A stretch of DNA of 43,636 nt from a virus. Location: the IMG/VR virus record IMGVR_UViG_3300027396_000050, positions 1 to 43,636 of that record. One strand, 5' to 3'. This document shows positions 14,982 through 24,836 of this stretch, piece after piece. The stretch's first letter is position 1. Each line of letters opens with the position of its first letter. The notes beneath the pieces were generated by a model. It ran no database searches. It saw nothing but the letters and a program-made list of their open reading frames with translations, and was not told the origin of the DNA. Made by a program: the position numbers and the translations under genes.

Positions 14982-17900
14982 ATGCGCCCGGTCATTCTGA
15001 TTTGGCGGCCCTCAAAGGCTCCACTTTGGGGACCGGAGAATTTTACAACAACTGATGTTTTTCTAGATATTCCGGTAACATTTACGGCATCTGAGATATT
15101 CACATTTTTAGATGTCGATTATTATAACCAAGTACCGTTAAATTTAGATAAAAATGAAATATTAACATTTCTTGCTGAAGATTATCAGAAGCCCGTACCA
15201 GTTTCTTTCCAAAAAAGTGAACTATTAACTTTTCTATCAAATGATTATCTAAAACCAATTCCTACATCTTTCCAAAAAAGTGAACTATTGACTTTTCTAT
15301 CAAATGATTATCTAAAACCAATTCCTACATCTTTTGAGAAAACTGAATTATCAACATTTGTTACTAACGATTATCTAAAACCAATTCCTACATCTTTTGA
15401 GAAAACTGAATTATCAACATTTGTTATTGTAGATGCGCTCAATCCTTTACCTATAAAATTGGAAAAAACTGAATTATTTTGCGCAATAGATATTAATCAA
15501 ACGCGCGTTATTCCAATTTCTACGGTCAAAGAAGAAATTTTTACATTCATTGCCGATAATAATAAAAAATCAATTTCAGAGTTTCAATCATTCGACAAAA
15601 TTGAAATTCCTGTATTTCTGGGATTGGAAAATTTAGTCAATTTGCCGGTAAGCTTTAATATAGAAAGCTCTGACCAATTTGTGAGTTTAAATAATTTCAA
15701 AAATATACCAAATCAGTTTAATATAGAAAGTTCAGATGAATTTTTAAGTTTAGATAATTTAAAAATCTCTCCTATAGTTTTTCTAAAGAATCAAGCAGGT
15801 AATCACTTTATTCCTAATACTACGAATAATATAATTATTCCGCCAGTTTTCTCAGGACAGAACGATCAGTTTTCCACAATCTTTAGCAGCAACGACCCTT
15901 TAATTAGTGCTGATATAGAGTTTGATACTGATAATCAGATGTCAAATTCATTAGTATTGCATCAAAAAAATACTGAAACAGTGCCAGCTTCATTTTCTAT
16001 CCCGTCATTTACTGTTGAAATTCCGCCATTGAGCGGACCAGAGACGATATCTTCTACAGATCCAGATCTTTTCTTATATAAAAATTCTCTGCATTTTAAA
16101 TTTGAGGGTGATGCTGGGCAGACATCAATTACTGAGTTGACAGAAAAAATTGTAACTTCAAACAGCATGCAATTAACTAATGCGACAAGATTTACAAATG
16201 ATCAGAATAATTCACAAACTAAGGCAGCATTAACACGCGCTGAAGGTGCGTATGTTAGTGTTGGTATATCTGCAACCGCTTTTATTGATAGAAGTTCTAA
16301 TACTACATTAACAGCCTACGGTTCACCACCAGTTTATGATTTTGGACCATTTACGTCAAATTTGGGATCATCCGTGTATTTTGATGGAAATGGTGAATAT
16401 TTAATTACAGGCTATTCAGCAATTTCAATAACAAATCAGGATACCGTAACTTATGAGTTTTGGGTACATCCTAAGAAAACAGATTTTGTTTATGAAAATG
16501 TAATATTTCTGAATTATTATAATTCTCAGAATAATAAACATTATTGCTCAATTTCCGCAGCTGGAGATTCTCTAATTTATTCAGAAGATACATCAGTATC
16601 TAGTACGCTTAGATTAACTACGCCAGCGGGGTCTTTGCAAAACAATGCATGGTCACATGTGGCAATTATTAGGAAACCAGCGGCGCCGTATGTCAAGATT
16701 TTTATTAATGGGGTTCTTTCAGCACAAACTTCAACTGGCACACTCTTATCAGCAAATAATCATTATTTCATAATTGGTGGCAATTCACCAACATTATCTT
16801 TGCGTGGCTATCTTTCTAATTTTAGAGTAGTAAATGGCGTAGAAGTTTATACATCAAATTTCGTTGTTCCTAAAAGAAAATTGCCTGTTATAGCTGGCAC
16901 ACAACTATTAGCTCTACAAGATGAAAGTAAAGTATTAGATTTAGCTGATAAAAATTTTACTATAGAGGGCTGGTGGAGTCCATTTAGATTGTCAAGTGGT
17001 GGTGCTTTAGTTGGAATATGGACAGACACCACAGCAACATCGAGCTGGTTAGTTTCTCAAGGCTCTGACCCGTCTCAGTTAGCATTTTCAATTTCTGATG
17101 GTTCTAACGTCACGTCATTTGAAGCAAAAAAAGATAATGCTGAACATTCATCATTTTCAGCATTAGGTTGGTATCACTGGGCAATCGTCAGGCGTAATGA
17201 CATGATTCAGGGATTCGTGAATGGTAAAAAAATTAGCTCATTTACCGGGTTTTTTGATGGCCTAATTAATCCTCCGTCAACTTCTTTGCGAGTTGCAACA
17301 ATTTCTAATAATAATAAGCCAAGCCTTGGAGTCTTTGACGATATTAGAATAACACGTGGAATAGCCAGATATTATGATGATTTTACTCCATTTCGGCAAA
17401 CATCAGTTGAACCGCCAATATTGCCTCTGCATTTATTGCATTTTGATGATACATCATCAATGCAATTCATTGATGAAATGCAATCAAATTGGACATATCA
17501 TAGTGTAGGTTCTCCGGCGAGTTCTGCTACTATAGTGTCAAATGCCGCGGCATTTGGTTCCGGAGGTCTATCTGTAGCAGGTGGCTCCGGAATTAAAACC
17601 ACGCCTAATCAAAATGTCTTAAATTCAGATTTCACCATTGAAGCATGGATATATCCAAGATCATTTAATACTGGCTCTGTTAACACGATAATTTCCCAAG
17701 ATTTGACGTCTGTCACGGGATTCACAATATCAATAACATCAAGTTCAGCTACGCTTTCTTATCATTCTGATGGAAATTATACAACTGCTACAAACTTTTC
17801 AGCTAATTCATGGTACCATCTTGCAATTCAGAGGAAAAACTCTTCTCATTCATTTTTTATCAATGGTAAAAAATATATCCCAACAGGGTCTGGTAATAGA

Positions 17901-19703
17901 TTTTCAAGTGCGACATCTACTCTGTATGTTGGGGCATATACTGCGAGTAATGTTTCATTCAATGGTTATATCGATGAATTGAGAATTTCAAATTTTGCAA
18001 AATACACTGAAGATTTTAATTTGCCGGCACTAGCATTTTCAGAAAATATTAATCAGGAAGATATTATTCCTAGAAATTTACTTCTGTATTATGACCCGTC
18101 AAATTCATTCTCATACGATAGAAATGAGCCAGGCGTAGCATTAAATATTGTTAATGACCAGACAGAAATGTCCATCGGCGGCGGTCATAATTTTGTTCAC
18201 GCCACTTCAAATGCATTTTCATTTTCATGTTCTGAATCAGATGGCACATCAACATACGTAATTGCTGAAAATATTGATATCGAGACAACTGGCGATTTTA
18301 CTATAGAAATGTGGTTAAAATCTGATGAAAACTCAAATTGTATATATTCATATTCTTCAACTAATCTGATGCTACCTGCTACGATTTCTTCAAATGCACC
18401 AACTGGTCTACCAAATGTTTGGGATCATATTGTTCTTTCAAGAAATAGCGGCGTCGTTTCAGGATATAAAAATGCGACGTTGTGGGGTACTGGAAATGAT
18501 TTCTCCGATATTTCAAATATTCAATTTGGCTCAAGAACTATTAATTCTATTTTAGATGTTGGCCTAATGCGCGTGTATAACAGATCACTTGCGCTAGCTG
18601 AAATCACACAAAATTATAATGCACAAAAAGATAGATTTTATAAACCAGAGCTGATAATTAGATTAGAGTACGAAGAATTTCCTAATATTTTTGACACTTC
18701 TGCTTATAATTATCCTGTTAATTTAATTGGCTCAGCGACCATAACAACAACCGATTATAAAAAGGGTTTATCATCTTTTTATAATCCAGATTCATCATCT
18801 GGAATTTATTTTGAAAAAGGAATAGTTAAACCATTAGAAATCGCAGATTTCACATTTGAAACTTGGTTTAAACATGCTGGTTCCGTTGGCACACAGACAC
18901 AGTATATTTTTTGCATGACTTCAGATCCAACCAGCGCTTTAGCTGATGCTAGTGACATGTCAGTGAGCTTAGAAACTGTTAGTGGAAGTCTTAGGCCAAA
19001 ATTTTCAGTTAGAAATAATGGCGCGTTAACGTCAGTATTAAGCAGTAACTCAGCTCCACCGAACATTTGGAATAATCTTGCTGTTACACGAAGCGGAAAT
19101 ATTTTTAGGGCATTCCTAAATGGAACTGTTTTTGCAACAATTTTAGATGTTACTACGAATTTTTTAAATTCGTCATGGCACTTTGGAAATTTTTATAAGC
19201 AGGTTGGTGGTAATAGATTGGGATTAAACGGTAGACTAGATTCTACAAAATTGCTAAAAAATTCTTGTTTATATACAGGTGATTATAATGTTCCTGATTC
19301 CGAAGTTGAGCCTTTGGAGCCTTTAACTTTAGAAGGAAACTCCATAAATGATCTAGATATATTTATGTTTGACCAAGTTGGCGAAAATTCATTTTTCGCG
19401 AAATTTACTTCACCTTTAGATGTTAAGATGATAGCTTCATGGTCAGATACAACGAGCTCAAATACACCATTAACATTAATTATGCCAGACGAAATAGTGA
19501 ATAATTTAGACATCACTATGACGTCTATCCCAGCTAGTGGTGAAAATGCAGTATTGACTTTATTTTCTCCAGATAGTGTTATAACAAGCTCAATAGATGT
19601 TATGGCGTCATCTCTTCCTGCTGATGGCCAATCAGCAGTACTGACACTATTTTCACCAGAATCATCGTCGCCAAGTGAATTGCCAGTTTTCTTAACAAGA
19701 TAA
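14982..19703 (+). CDS. Giant adhesin with 21-residue repeats and about five LamG-like domains
   Basis: A 1573-aa protein. Residues 34-180 are seven tandem 21-residue repeats with the pattern F-x-K-(S/T)-E-L-x-T-F then D-Y-x-K-P-(I/V)-P; two looser copies follow near 225-265. From about 460 onward come LamG/concanavalin-like domains, each recognised by (D/N)-F-T-(I/F)-E-x-W and W-x-H-x-A-(I/V)-x-R-x-x-x-x-x-x-F-x-N-G, centred near residues 490, 660, 885, 1105 and 1290. The C-terminal 130 residues carry repeats with A-V-L-T-L-F-S-P. LamG domains bind glycans or proteins, so this is most likely a host-surface-binding tail appendage. Confidence 0.85.
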   Translation: MRPVILIWRPSKAPLWGPENFTTTDVFLDIPVTFTASEIFTFLDVDYYNQVPLNLDKNEILTFLAEDYQKPVPVSFQKSELLTFLSNDYLKPIPTSFQKSELLTFLSNDYLKPIPTSFEKTELSTFVTNDYLKPIPTSFEKTELSTFVIVDALNPLPIKLEKTELFCAIDINQTRVIPISTVKEEIFTFIADNNKKSISEFQSFDKIEIPVFLGLENLVNLPVSFNIESSDQFVSLNNFKNIPNQFNIESSDEFLSLDNLKISPIVFLKNQAGNHFIPNTTNNIIIPPVFSGQNDQFSTIFSSNDPLISADIEFDTDNQMSNSLVLHQKNTETVPASFSIPSFTVEIPPLSGPETISSTDPDLFLYKNSLHFKFEGDAGQTSITELTEKIVTSNSMQLTNATRFTNDQNNSQTKAALTRAEGAYVSVGISATAFIDRSSNTTLTAYGSPPVYDFGPFTSNLGSSVYFDGNGEYLITGYSAISITNQDTVTYEFWVHPKKTDFVYENVIFLNYYNSQNNKHYCSISAAGDSLIYSEDTSVSSTLRLTTPAGSLQNNAWSHVAIIRKPAAPYVKIFINGVLSAQTSTGTLLSANNHYFIIGGNSPTLSLRGYLSNFRVVNGVEVYTSNFVVPKRKLPVIAGTQLLALQDESKVLDLADKNFTIEGWWSPFRLSSGGALVGIWTDTTATSSWLVSQGSDPSQLAFSISDGSNVTSFEAKKDNAEHSSFSALGWYHWAIVRRNDMIQGFVNGKKISSFTGFFDGLINPPSTSLRVATISNNNKPSLGVFDDIRITRGIARYYDDFTPFRQTSVEPPILPLHLLHFDDTSSMQFIDEMQSNWTYHSVGSPASSATIVSNAAAFGSGGLSVAGGSGIKTTPNQNVLNSDFTIEAWIYPRSFNTGSVNTIISQDLTSVTGFTISITSSSATLSYHSDGNYTTATNFSANSWYHLAIQRKNSSHSFFINGKKYIPTGSGNRFSSATSTLYVGAYTASNVSFNGYIDELRISNFAKYTEDFNLPALAFSENINQEDIIPRNLLLYYDPSNSFSYDRNEPGVALNIVNDQTEMSIGGGHNFVHATSNAFSFSCSESDGTSTYVIAENIDIETTGDFTIEMWLKSDENSNCIYSYSSTNLMLPATISSNAPTGLPNVWDHIVLSRNSGVVSGYKNATLWGTGNDFSDISNIQFGSRTINSILDVGLMRVYNRSLALAEITQNYNAQKDRFYKPELIIRLEYEEFPNIFDTSAYNYPVNLIGSATITTTDYKKGLSSFYNPDSSSGIYFEKGIVKPLEIADFTFETWFKHAGSVGTQTQYIFCMTSDPTSALADASDMSVSLETVSGSLRPKFSVRNNGALTSVLSSNSAPPNIWNNLAVTRSGNIFRAFLNGTVFATILDVTTNFLNSSWHFGNFYKQVGGNRLGLNGRLDSTKLLKNSCLYTGDYNVPDSEVEPLEPLTLEGNSINDLDIFMFDQVGENSFFAKFTSPLDVKMIASWSDTTSSNTPLTLIMPDEIVNNLDITMTSIPASGENAVLTLFSPDSVITSSIDVMASSLPADGQSAVLTLFSPESSSPSELPVFLTR
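15081..15521 (+). repeat. Tandem 63-bp coding repeats (seven units)
   Basis: Seven in-frame 63-bp units encoding 21 residues each. Units 3 and 4 (15207-15332) are almost identical in DNA, and units 5 and 6 share long identical stretches; outer units are more diverged. The gradient suggests recent expansion from the centre. Confidence 0.88.
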
Positions 19704-19741
19704 TTTTAAATAATATTGCATTTAAGATAAAACTTGACATT

Positions 19742-19767
19742 AAATGCCATTTTCGAAAATGGCATTT
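19742..19767 (+). terminator. Hairpin terminator after the giant adhesin gene
   Basis: A 12-bp perfect inverted repeat (AAATGCCATTTT 19742-19753, complement 19756-19767) with a 2-base centre, followed by AATTTGTATTATTTTGTTG. It precedes a late promoter by 24 bases. Confidence 0.75.
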
Positions 19768-19790
19768 AATTTGTATTATTTTGTTGTTCT

Positions 19791-19798
19791 AATAAATA
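19791..19798 (+). promoter_or_regulatory. Late promoter AATAAATA
   Basis: A NATAAATA octamer 42 bases upstream of the start at 19841 and directly after a terminator hairpin, the same arrangement as at 22491, 24784 and 27041. It should drive 19841-22439. Confidence 0.65.
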
Positions 19799-19840
19799 AC
19801 AGGTACCTTTTACCTAATTTAACCTTAGGGGAATTCAATT

Positions 19841-20938
19841 ATGTTAGTCGACGGCCTTAATCTGGTGGAAGGTTCCACCGCAACAAATTTAGTCCTGGCC
19901 TCAGGAACTGTAAATCCTTCAAATCCTAATGTTGGCGAATTGTTTTACAGGACGGACAATCAAGCAATCGTAGTTTATAATGGTTCAGCATGGGTTGAAG
20001 TTGCTGGTGGAGGAGGTGGATCAGGCTCAGTAACTTCCATTAATGCTACCTCATCAGATATCACAGTTACTGGCGGCCCAATTACTTCATCAGGCACCTT
20101 AACATTATCTCTTAACAATTCTGGCGTGTCTGCTGGAACATATACTAAAGTCACTGTAGACGCAAAAGGCCGAGTAACTTCAGCAACAACATTATCCGCA
20201 AGCGATATTCCATCCCTGTCTGATACTTATCAACCTCTTGATGCCGATCTTACTGCAATTGGTGGATTATCTGGCTCATCAGGTATTTTAAAGAAAACAG
20301 CAGCCAATACTTGGTCTCTTGATACTAACACATATCTGACTGGCAACCAATCAATTACTGTGTCTGGTGATGCCACTGGTTCTGGTGCTACAGCAATTTC
20401 ATTGACATTGGCCAATTCTGGTGTAAACACAGGCACATACACTAAAGTTACAGTGGACGCAAAAGGCCGAGTGACAGCTGGAACCACATTAACAGCCGGA
20501 GATATTCCTACATTATCTCAATATATGTTAAAAGAAGGAGATGTAGCTACTGGCACTATGACAGTCACAAATCTCGTGCTAGGCGGCTCAGCAGAAATTA
20601 AAACTTATACGGAGACATATTTTTCTGTAGGCAGTTCAGCATCAACTACATTAGATCTTTCTTCAGGTACTACTGTTTTATTATCATTGGGCACAAGTAT
20701 TACCAACTTAAGTTTTATTAATGTTCCGCCTGCACCAAAAGTGTCAGCCTTAAATATGTTCATTGAACAAGCTGGTGGCGGAAGTAAGACAATAACTTGG
20801 CCAAATACTGTTAAATGGGGAAATGGCACTGCACCAACGCTATCAACGACTGCGACACGTGTTGATATTATTACGCTAATTACTTATAATAGTGGAACAT
20901 CTTGGTTTGGGTTTATTTCTGGATTGAATTTTTCATAA
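19841..20938 (+). CDS. Tail-fibre-type structural protein, 365 aa
   Basis: The N-terminal region carries GELFYRTDNQAIVVYNGSAW, the N-P-x-x-G-x-(L/I)-(F/Y)-(Y/F)-x-T-x-x-x-x-x-x-x-Y-x-G-x-x-W phrase common in phage fibre proteins. Two repeats of about 60 residues contain NSGV-(S/N)-(A/T)-GTYTKVTVDAKGRV and end in DIP; this GTYxKVTVDxKGRV motif is typical of phage fibre and appendage shafts. The C-terminus (FINVPPAPKVSALNMFIEQA, then NTVKWGNGTAPTLS) looks like a beta-sandwich tip. A virion appendage protein is well supported; which appendage is not. Confidence 0.85.
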   Translation: MLVDGLNLVEGSTATNLVLASGTVNPSNPNVGELFYRTDNQAIVVYNGSAWVEVAGGGGGSGSVTSINATSSDITVTGGPITSSGTLTLSLNNSGVSAGTYTKVTVDAKGRVTSATTLSASDIPSLSDTYQPLDADLTAIGGLSGSSGILKKTAANTWSLDTNTYLTGNQSITVSGDATGSGATAISLTLANSGVNTGTYTKVTVDAKGRVTAGTTLTAGDIPTLSQYMLKEGDVATGTMTVTNLVLGGSAEIKTYTETYFSVGSSASTTLDLSSGTTVLLSLGTSITNLSFINVPPAPKVSALNMFIEQAGGGSKTITWPNTVKWGNGTAPTLSTTATRVDIITLITYNSGTSWFGFISGLNFS

Positions 20939-20958
20939 TCTAATTCAGAGATAAAAAT

Positions 20959-21324
20959 ATGTTAGCGTTAAAATTAACAACTGCCGCTGCCGGGAAAATT
21001 CTGTTGGAATCAGGACTGCCTGACTTGACGCTAGAGGGAAGCGCTATATCTGATTTAGAAGTATTTGTGATTGGACAGATTGACACGAATACATTCTTAT
21101 CTGGACTAATTTCACAATTGGATGTTAGCGCAGATTCTCTACAAGCAACTGGCGTGAGTTCAGTTAAAACGTTATTTTCACCATCTGAGAATGTCGCTGA
21201 TATTATACCGCTGTCATTATCATCAATAGTAGAGTCAGGAAGCTCAGTGGTTGCGTCATTCTTCGCAACCTATGATAGTACACCAAATGAAATACAAATT
21301 TCTCTAAAATCATCATCGGCGTAA
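20959..21324 (+). CDS. Small adhesin-anchor protein, 121 aa
   Basis: The N-terminus MLALKLTTAAAGKILL is nearly identical to those of the LamG proteins at 22537 and 24837. The rest resembles the C-terminal region of the 1573-aa protein: DLTLEGSAISDLEVFVIGQI matches PLTLEGNSINDLDIFMFDQV, and S-V-K-T-L-F-S-P-S-E matches A-V-L-T-L-F-S-P-D-S. It thus joins an attachment leader to the repeat module without LamG domains. It may be a minimal subunit of the same structure or a remnant of a larger adhesin. Confidence 0.8.
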   Translation: MLALKLTTAAAGKILLESGLPDLTLEGSAISDLEVFVIGQIDTNTFLSGLISQLDVSADSLQATGVSSVKTLFSPSENVADIIPLSLSSIVESGSSVVASFFATYDSTPNEIQISLKSSSA

Positions 21325-21362
21325 TACCATGATAATTAACAAGTTATAGGAGTATATTTAAA

Positions 21363-21872
21363 ATGTCTCTTCTTTATCATCCGAATATTAAAAGAGTTTT
21401 TGCTGAAAGGGGTATTAGACTAGGTCTTTGCGGATCTATTACTGTATATTCCGGAACACAACCAACTCCTCAGACTGTAATAAACAATTGGACACAATAT
21501 AACGCGAACTCATCAGCATGCTTGTGGCACGGAACTAATACAATCTGGAGTCTTCAGAACTCTTTAGTGGTATATGCATCTACGTTGCCAAAAGCTTTTA
21601 CTCCTTACAGGGCAGGAACTGCCACATGGTGTATTTTATGGGGTATTAGTACTGTTGCTGGAACAGCTATTTCTGATGTATATTATGGAAATAATAATGG
21701 CGGGCTTCAGGCAGTTACGCCACAAATAGGTTCATCAACTATAGCCACCACAAAATTCATAATAGCGGACGTGTCAAGCAGCGCCGGAACTGGCGTAGTT
21801 CGTTTTTCTTCAGTCAATTTCACTACCGCATCAGCAATACAGCCTGTTGATATCGGTATTACTATAGCGTGA
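21363..21872 (+). CDS. Small beta-rich virion protein, 169 aa
   Basis: A Ser/Thr/Gly-rich protein starting MSLLYHPNIKRVFAERGIRL. It has SITVYSGTQPTPQTVINNW, and GTATWCILWGIS at about residues 82-93. The following gene has the equivalent phrases (ITIHSGVMPTSISTVTSF and GTATWFLLS), so the two are tandem paralogues. AGGAG lies upstream. Likely a late structural protein of the adhesin complex. Confidence 0.75.
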   Translation: MSLLYHPNIKRVFAERGIRLGLCGSITVYSGTQPTPQTVINNWTQYNANSSACLWHGTNTIWSLQNSLVVYASTLPKAFTPYRAGTATWCILWGISTVAGTAISDVYYGNNNGGLQAVTPQIGSSTIATTKFIIADVSSSAGTGVVRFSSVNFTTASAIQPVDIGITIA

Positions 21873-21881
21873 GGTGGATAA

Positions 21882-22439
21882 ATGGGAACAATATATTTAA
21901 GTCCAGCATTTGCGGCCGGCGACATATATTCAAGTGCTAAAAGAATATTTGAATTAACAACTTCAGCAGCTATTACCACAGGCACGTCTCAGGCTATATT
22001 TCAGAGGCAGATAGGTTCCGGCTCAACACTCTATCCAATTGGCAGAATAACTATCCATAGCGGTGTTATGCCAACCTCTATTTCGACCGTTACGTCATTT
22101 GCATCATACACTTCTACAGTTTTATGCACTTTCCGCAATGATAACGGTGGTGTAACCTTTGCTCCTTCAGACATATCATTTTATGGCACGCCATCAGTAA
22201 TAACGTCCGCGTATGTCACAGCAACCATGAGCGGCACTGCCACCTGGTTTTTATTATCATCAGCTGCAGCAAGTTCAAATACCTTTGACAATGGATTATT
22301 ATGGCATCAAATAGTAGGTTCTGTAGGTCCAATCGGCGGCAGTGATGACCTCGTCATTTCAAACGTGAATATAACAGCGGGCCAATTAGTAAGAATCTTT
22401 AACTTGAGATTCTCAATTCCAGCGACATATACGTTCTAA
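21882..22439 (+). CDS. Small beta-rich virion protein, 185 aa
   Basis: Paralogous to the gene just upstream: both carry (Y/I)-(S/H)-S-G-x-x-P and S-G-T-A-T-W-F blocks in the same order. Starts MGTIYLSPAFAAGDIYSSAK, with a GAGGTGG site before the ATG. Ends RFSIPATYTF. The 9-base gap and shared layout indicate an old duplication within the operon 19841-22439, which ends at the hairpin at 22463. Confidence 0.75.
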   Translation: MGTIYLSPAFAAGDIYSSAKRIFELTTSAAITTGTSQAIFQRQIGSGSTLYPIGRITIHSGVMPTSISTVTSFASYTSTVLCTFRNDNGGVTFAPSDISFYGTPSVITSAYVTATMSGTATWFLLSSAAASSNTFDNGLLWHQIVGSVGPIGGSDDLVISNVNITAGQLVRIFNLRFSIPATYTF

Positions 22440-22462
22440 GTTTTTTAATAAAAACGCGAAAT

Positions 22463-22490
22463 AAATCGGGGCATTAAACGCCCCCGATTT
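22463..22490 (+). terminator. Hairpin, probable terminator
   Basis: A 9-bp stem AAATCGGGG (22463-22471) with CCCCGATTT (22482-22490) and a 10-base loop. The stem ends one base before the late promoter GATAAATA, and there is no separate U-run, so termination may be partial. Confidence 0.6.
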
Positions 22491-22498
22491 GATAAATA
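22491..22498 (+). promoter_or_regulatory. Late promoter GATAAATA
   Basis: A NATAAATA octamer immediately after a hairpin and 38 bases before the start at 22537. Confidence 0.6.
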
Positions 22499-22536
22499 TT
22501 ACAACATATACCTATTATGCCCAAAGGATCTATAAA

Positions 22537-24693
22537 ATGCTCGCGTTAAAATTGACTACTGCTTCTTCTGGTAGAATATTACTACTAAGTTCTTACACGC
22601 CTCCAGGACCAATAGAGGTATCAACCGGCAATGAATTAACATCTTTTTCAGTATTCTTTGATGGGGAAGTTGGTACTACTGCTACGCTAAATAACACGTA
22701 TATTGATTCTTCACCAAATAATTTAACAGTAACTGCTTCTAGTAATTTGTGGGGTCAAAGTTCTTTTAGTCCATTTGGCAAACAAGGGTGGTGTGCCTCT
22801 TTTGATGGGTCCAATTCTTTAGTTTCTTTTGGCAACACACCCGTCGGCGTTAGGTATCCGCAATTCAGTTTCATGCATAATTCAACCGCAACATTCACTT
22901 ATGAGTGTTGGATTTTCAGAGAAACTAGCGTTGCTAATACATTAATAGATAATACTGATAATACTATAAACACGAATACAGGAACTCGAATTGGTATATA
23001 TGCAGCTAGCGTAAACACGACAAGTAATAAATTATACATGCAAGTAGTTGGTACTACAAACACTCTCGCGGTTGATGCACGTTCTTCATCAGAAATTGCA
23101 CTAAACACCTGGACACATATTGCAGTCACATATGATCGCTCAATTATAACCGGTACTGCAAAAATTTATATCAACGGAATTTTAGATGGAGTAGCAGACA
23201 GAGGACCGGGTAATCCTAATGATTTAGGTTCCAGGTCTCCATTATACATAGGTCTAAGCAAAGTTAACGGCTCTGGGCAGTTTCAGGGCGCAATGTCTGA
23301 TTTGAGAATTTCAAATACTGTTTTATATAACTCAAATTTCACGCCTCCGACTGCACCAGTAACTGCGTCGTCAGCAACTACTGCACTTTTAACTTTCCAG
23401 CATCAAAATAGTAGAGTTGTAGATAATAGTGTGAATAATTACACTCCTGACAACATGGTTGGTAATAGAGCAGACCAAGGCACTGGTTCTAAGTTTTCTA
23501 TTTCTCCTGGGAGTCCATATAAATTTTCATTATACACGTCTTCCACAGGCGGTTCTATGTGTTTAGCAAATGCAACTTATCTAACAGTTTCGTCTTCAAC
23601 GGCGTTAGTTTTAGGTTCAGATGATTTCACTATTGACTGTTGGGTCTATACATACACGGCCGGCGCAGATTTGCCAGAGTATGATCCACCATTATTATCT
23701 AGATTAGACACTAGAGCAAATCGTAATTTTTATATATCTTATAATAGGCGTTTAGGTTTTGGAACTTCTACAGCGCGTACGTTTGAATCATCGATAGAAG
23801 TTCCGGGTGATCAATGGACGCATGTCGCTGTTGAAAGAAGTAGCAACACCATGAGACTTTATATTAACGGCGTGATCGCCGGCACAACAACAACAAATCT
23901 TCCGGTTTTAACACAGCAAAATAATTTGATAATCGGTCGTGGTGCGGATCTATCTCGTGGAGCGATTGATGGATATATTAGCGATTTTAGAATAACCAAA
24001 GGTGTTGCGATGTTTAATGGAGCATTTACGCCTCCGACGAGCATGGCTACAGCAACTGCACAGACAAGCTTATTATTGAATTTTACAAATGGCGCCGCGA
24101 TTGATGTGACAGGTAAAAATGTGTTTAGTTTCCCTGCTACTCCATTAGGCTCAAATCAAACATTAATTGATTCTTCAGTTAAGAAAAATGGAAACGCGAG
24201 TTTGAGATTTGGCGACGGAGGCTATGCACAAGTCAAGCCGGGAAGGAGTACTATAAACTTTGGAACAGCAAATTTTACTATAGAATTTTGGGTCAACTTC
24301 AGGGCGCCGTGGGCAGCAGGCAAACGCCTAGTATCATATAACCATGCCGGCAGCGCAACAAGAACTAATAATCCACTCTTGATTCAAACGGAAACAAATA
24401 AAATCGGATTATATGCAACTTCCGATGGTTCATCATGGAATATCGCAAACAATCTTACTGTTTTTTCTGGTACGCCAACAACTAGTGTGTGGCACCATTT
24501 AGCTGTAACACGAAATGGCAACACAATAAGAACTTTTGCAAATGGAACGCTGGTGAGCAGCACGTCTACATCATTGGCACTGGTGAGAGTAACAACTCCG
24601 GTGTTAACATTTGGTTCTGCAGAATGTTATATTGATGATTTTAGAATTTATAAAGGCTACGCAAAGTACATTGACAGTTTCACGCCAGAATAA
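22537..24693 (+). CDS. LamG-domain adhesin A, 718 aa
   Basis: The start at 22537 is chosen over an in-frame codon at 22489 because AAAGGA lies 8 bases upstream and MLALKLTTASSGRILL matches two sister proteins; 22489 overlaps the late promoter. After a short leader with ELTSFSVFFDGEVGTT come three LamG-like domains centred near residues 118 (TFTYECWIF), 363 (DFTIDCWVY) and 578 (NFTIEFWVNF), each with the W-x-H-x-A-V-x-R/Y strand and an Asn-Gly turn. Probably binds host glycan or another fibre. The C-terminal domain contains a 214-bp block identical to its neighbour. Confidence 0.87.
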   Translation: MLALKLTTASSGRILLLSSYTPPGPIEVSTGNELTSFSVFFDGEVGTTATLNNTYIDSSPNNLTVTASSNLWGQSSFSPFGKQGWCASFDGSNSLVSFGNTPVGVRYPQFSFMHNSTATFTYECWIFRETSVANTLIDNTDNTINTNTGTRIGIYAASVNTTSNKLYMQVVGTTNTLAVDARSSSEIALNTWTHIAVTYDRSIITGTAKIYINGILDGVADRGPGNPNDLGSRSPLYIGLSKVNGSGQFQGAMSDLRISNTVLYNSNFTPPTAPVTASSATTALLTFQHQNSRVVDNSVNNYTPDNMVGNRADQGTGSKFSISPGSPYKFSLYTSSTGGSMCLANATYLTVSSSTALVLGSDDFTIDCWVYTYTAGADLPEYDPPLLSRLDTRANRNFYISYNRRLGFGTSTARTFESSIEVPGDQWTHVAVERSSNTMRLYINGVIAGTTTTNLPVLTQQNNLIIGRGADLSRGAIDGYISDFRITKGVAMFNGAFTPPTSMATATAQTSLLLNFTNGAAIDVTGKNVFSFPATPLGSNQTLIDSSVKKNGNASLRFGDGGYAQVKPGRSTINFGTANFTIEFWVNFRAPWAAGKRLVSYNHAGSATRTNNPLLIQTETNKIGLYATSDGSSWNIANNLTVFSGTPTTSVWHHLAVTRNGNTIRTFANGTLVSSTSTSLALVRVTTPVLTFGSAECYIDDFRIYKGYAKYIDSFTPE
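24363..24576 (+). repeat. Identical 214-bp block, copy 1
   Basis: Base-for-base identical to 26654-26867 by direct reading, while sequence just outside differs. It encodes the middle of the last LamG domain in both adhesins. Confidence 0.92.
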
Positions 24694-24723
24694 TTCATAA
24701 AATCATTTACGTTTCATAACTCA

Positions 24724-24757
24724 ATAAACGCTTCATGAATATTCATGAAGCGTTTAT
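24724..24757 (+). terminator. Long palindrome, terminator after adhesin A
   Basis: A perfect 17-bp inverted repeat with no spacer (arms 24724-24740 and 24741-24757, core GCTTCATGAAT) followed by ATTTATATT. It stands between adhesin A and the next late promoter. Confidence 0.75.
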
Positions 24758-24783
24758 ATTTATATTAAAGCTTCTCTTTTTAA

Positions 24784-24791
24784 TATAAATA
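24784..24791 (+). promoter_or_regulatory. T4-type late promoter TATAAATA
   Basis: A perfect octamer 45 bases upstream of the start at 24837 and 26 bases after a palindromic terminator. Confidence 0.75.
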
Positions 24792-24836
24792 AAAGTGTCA
24801 ATTAATAATTAACCCGCCTTTTAATAAGGGACTATA

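Noticed and set aside
15081-15521. Regular repeats that might suggest a CRISPR array
   Set aside because: Units are contiguous 63-bp coding repeats in frame with no spacers.
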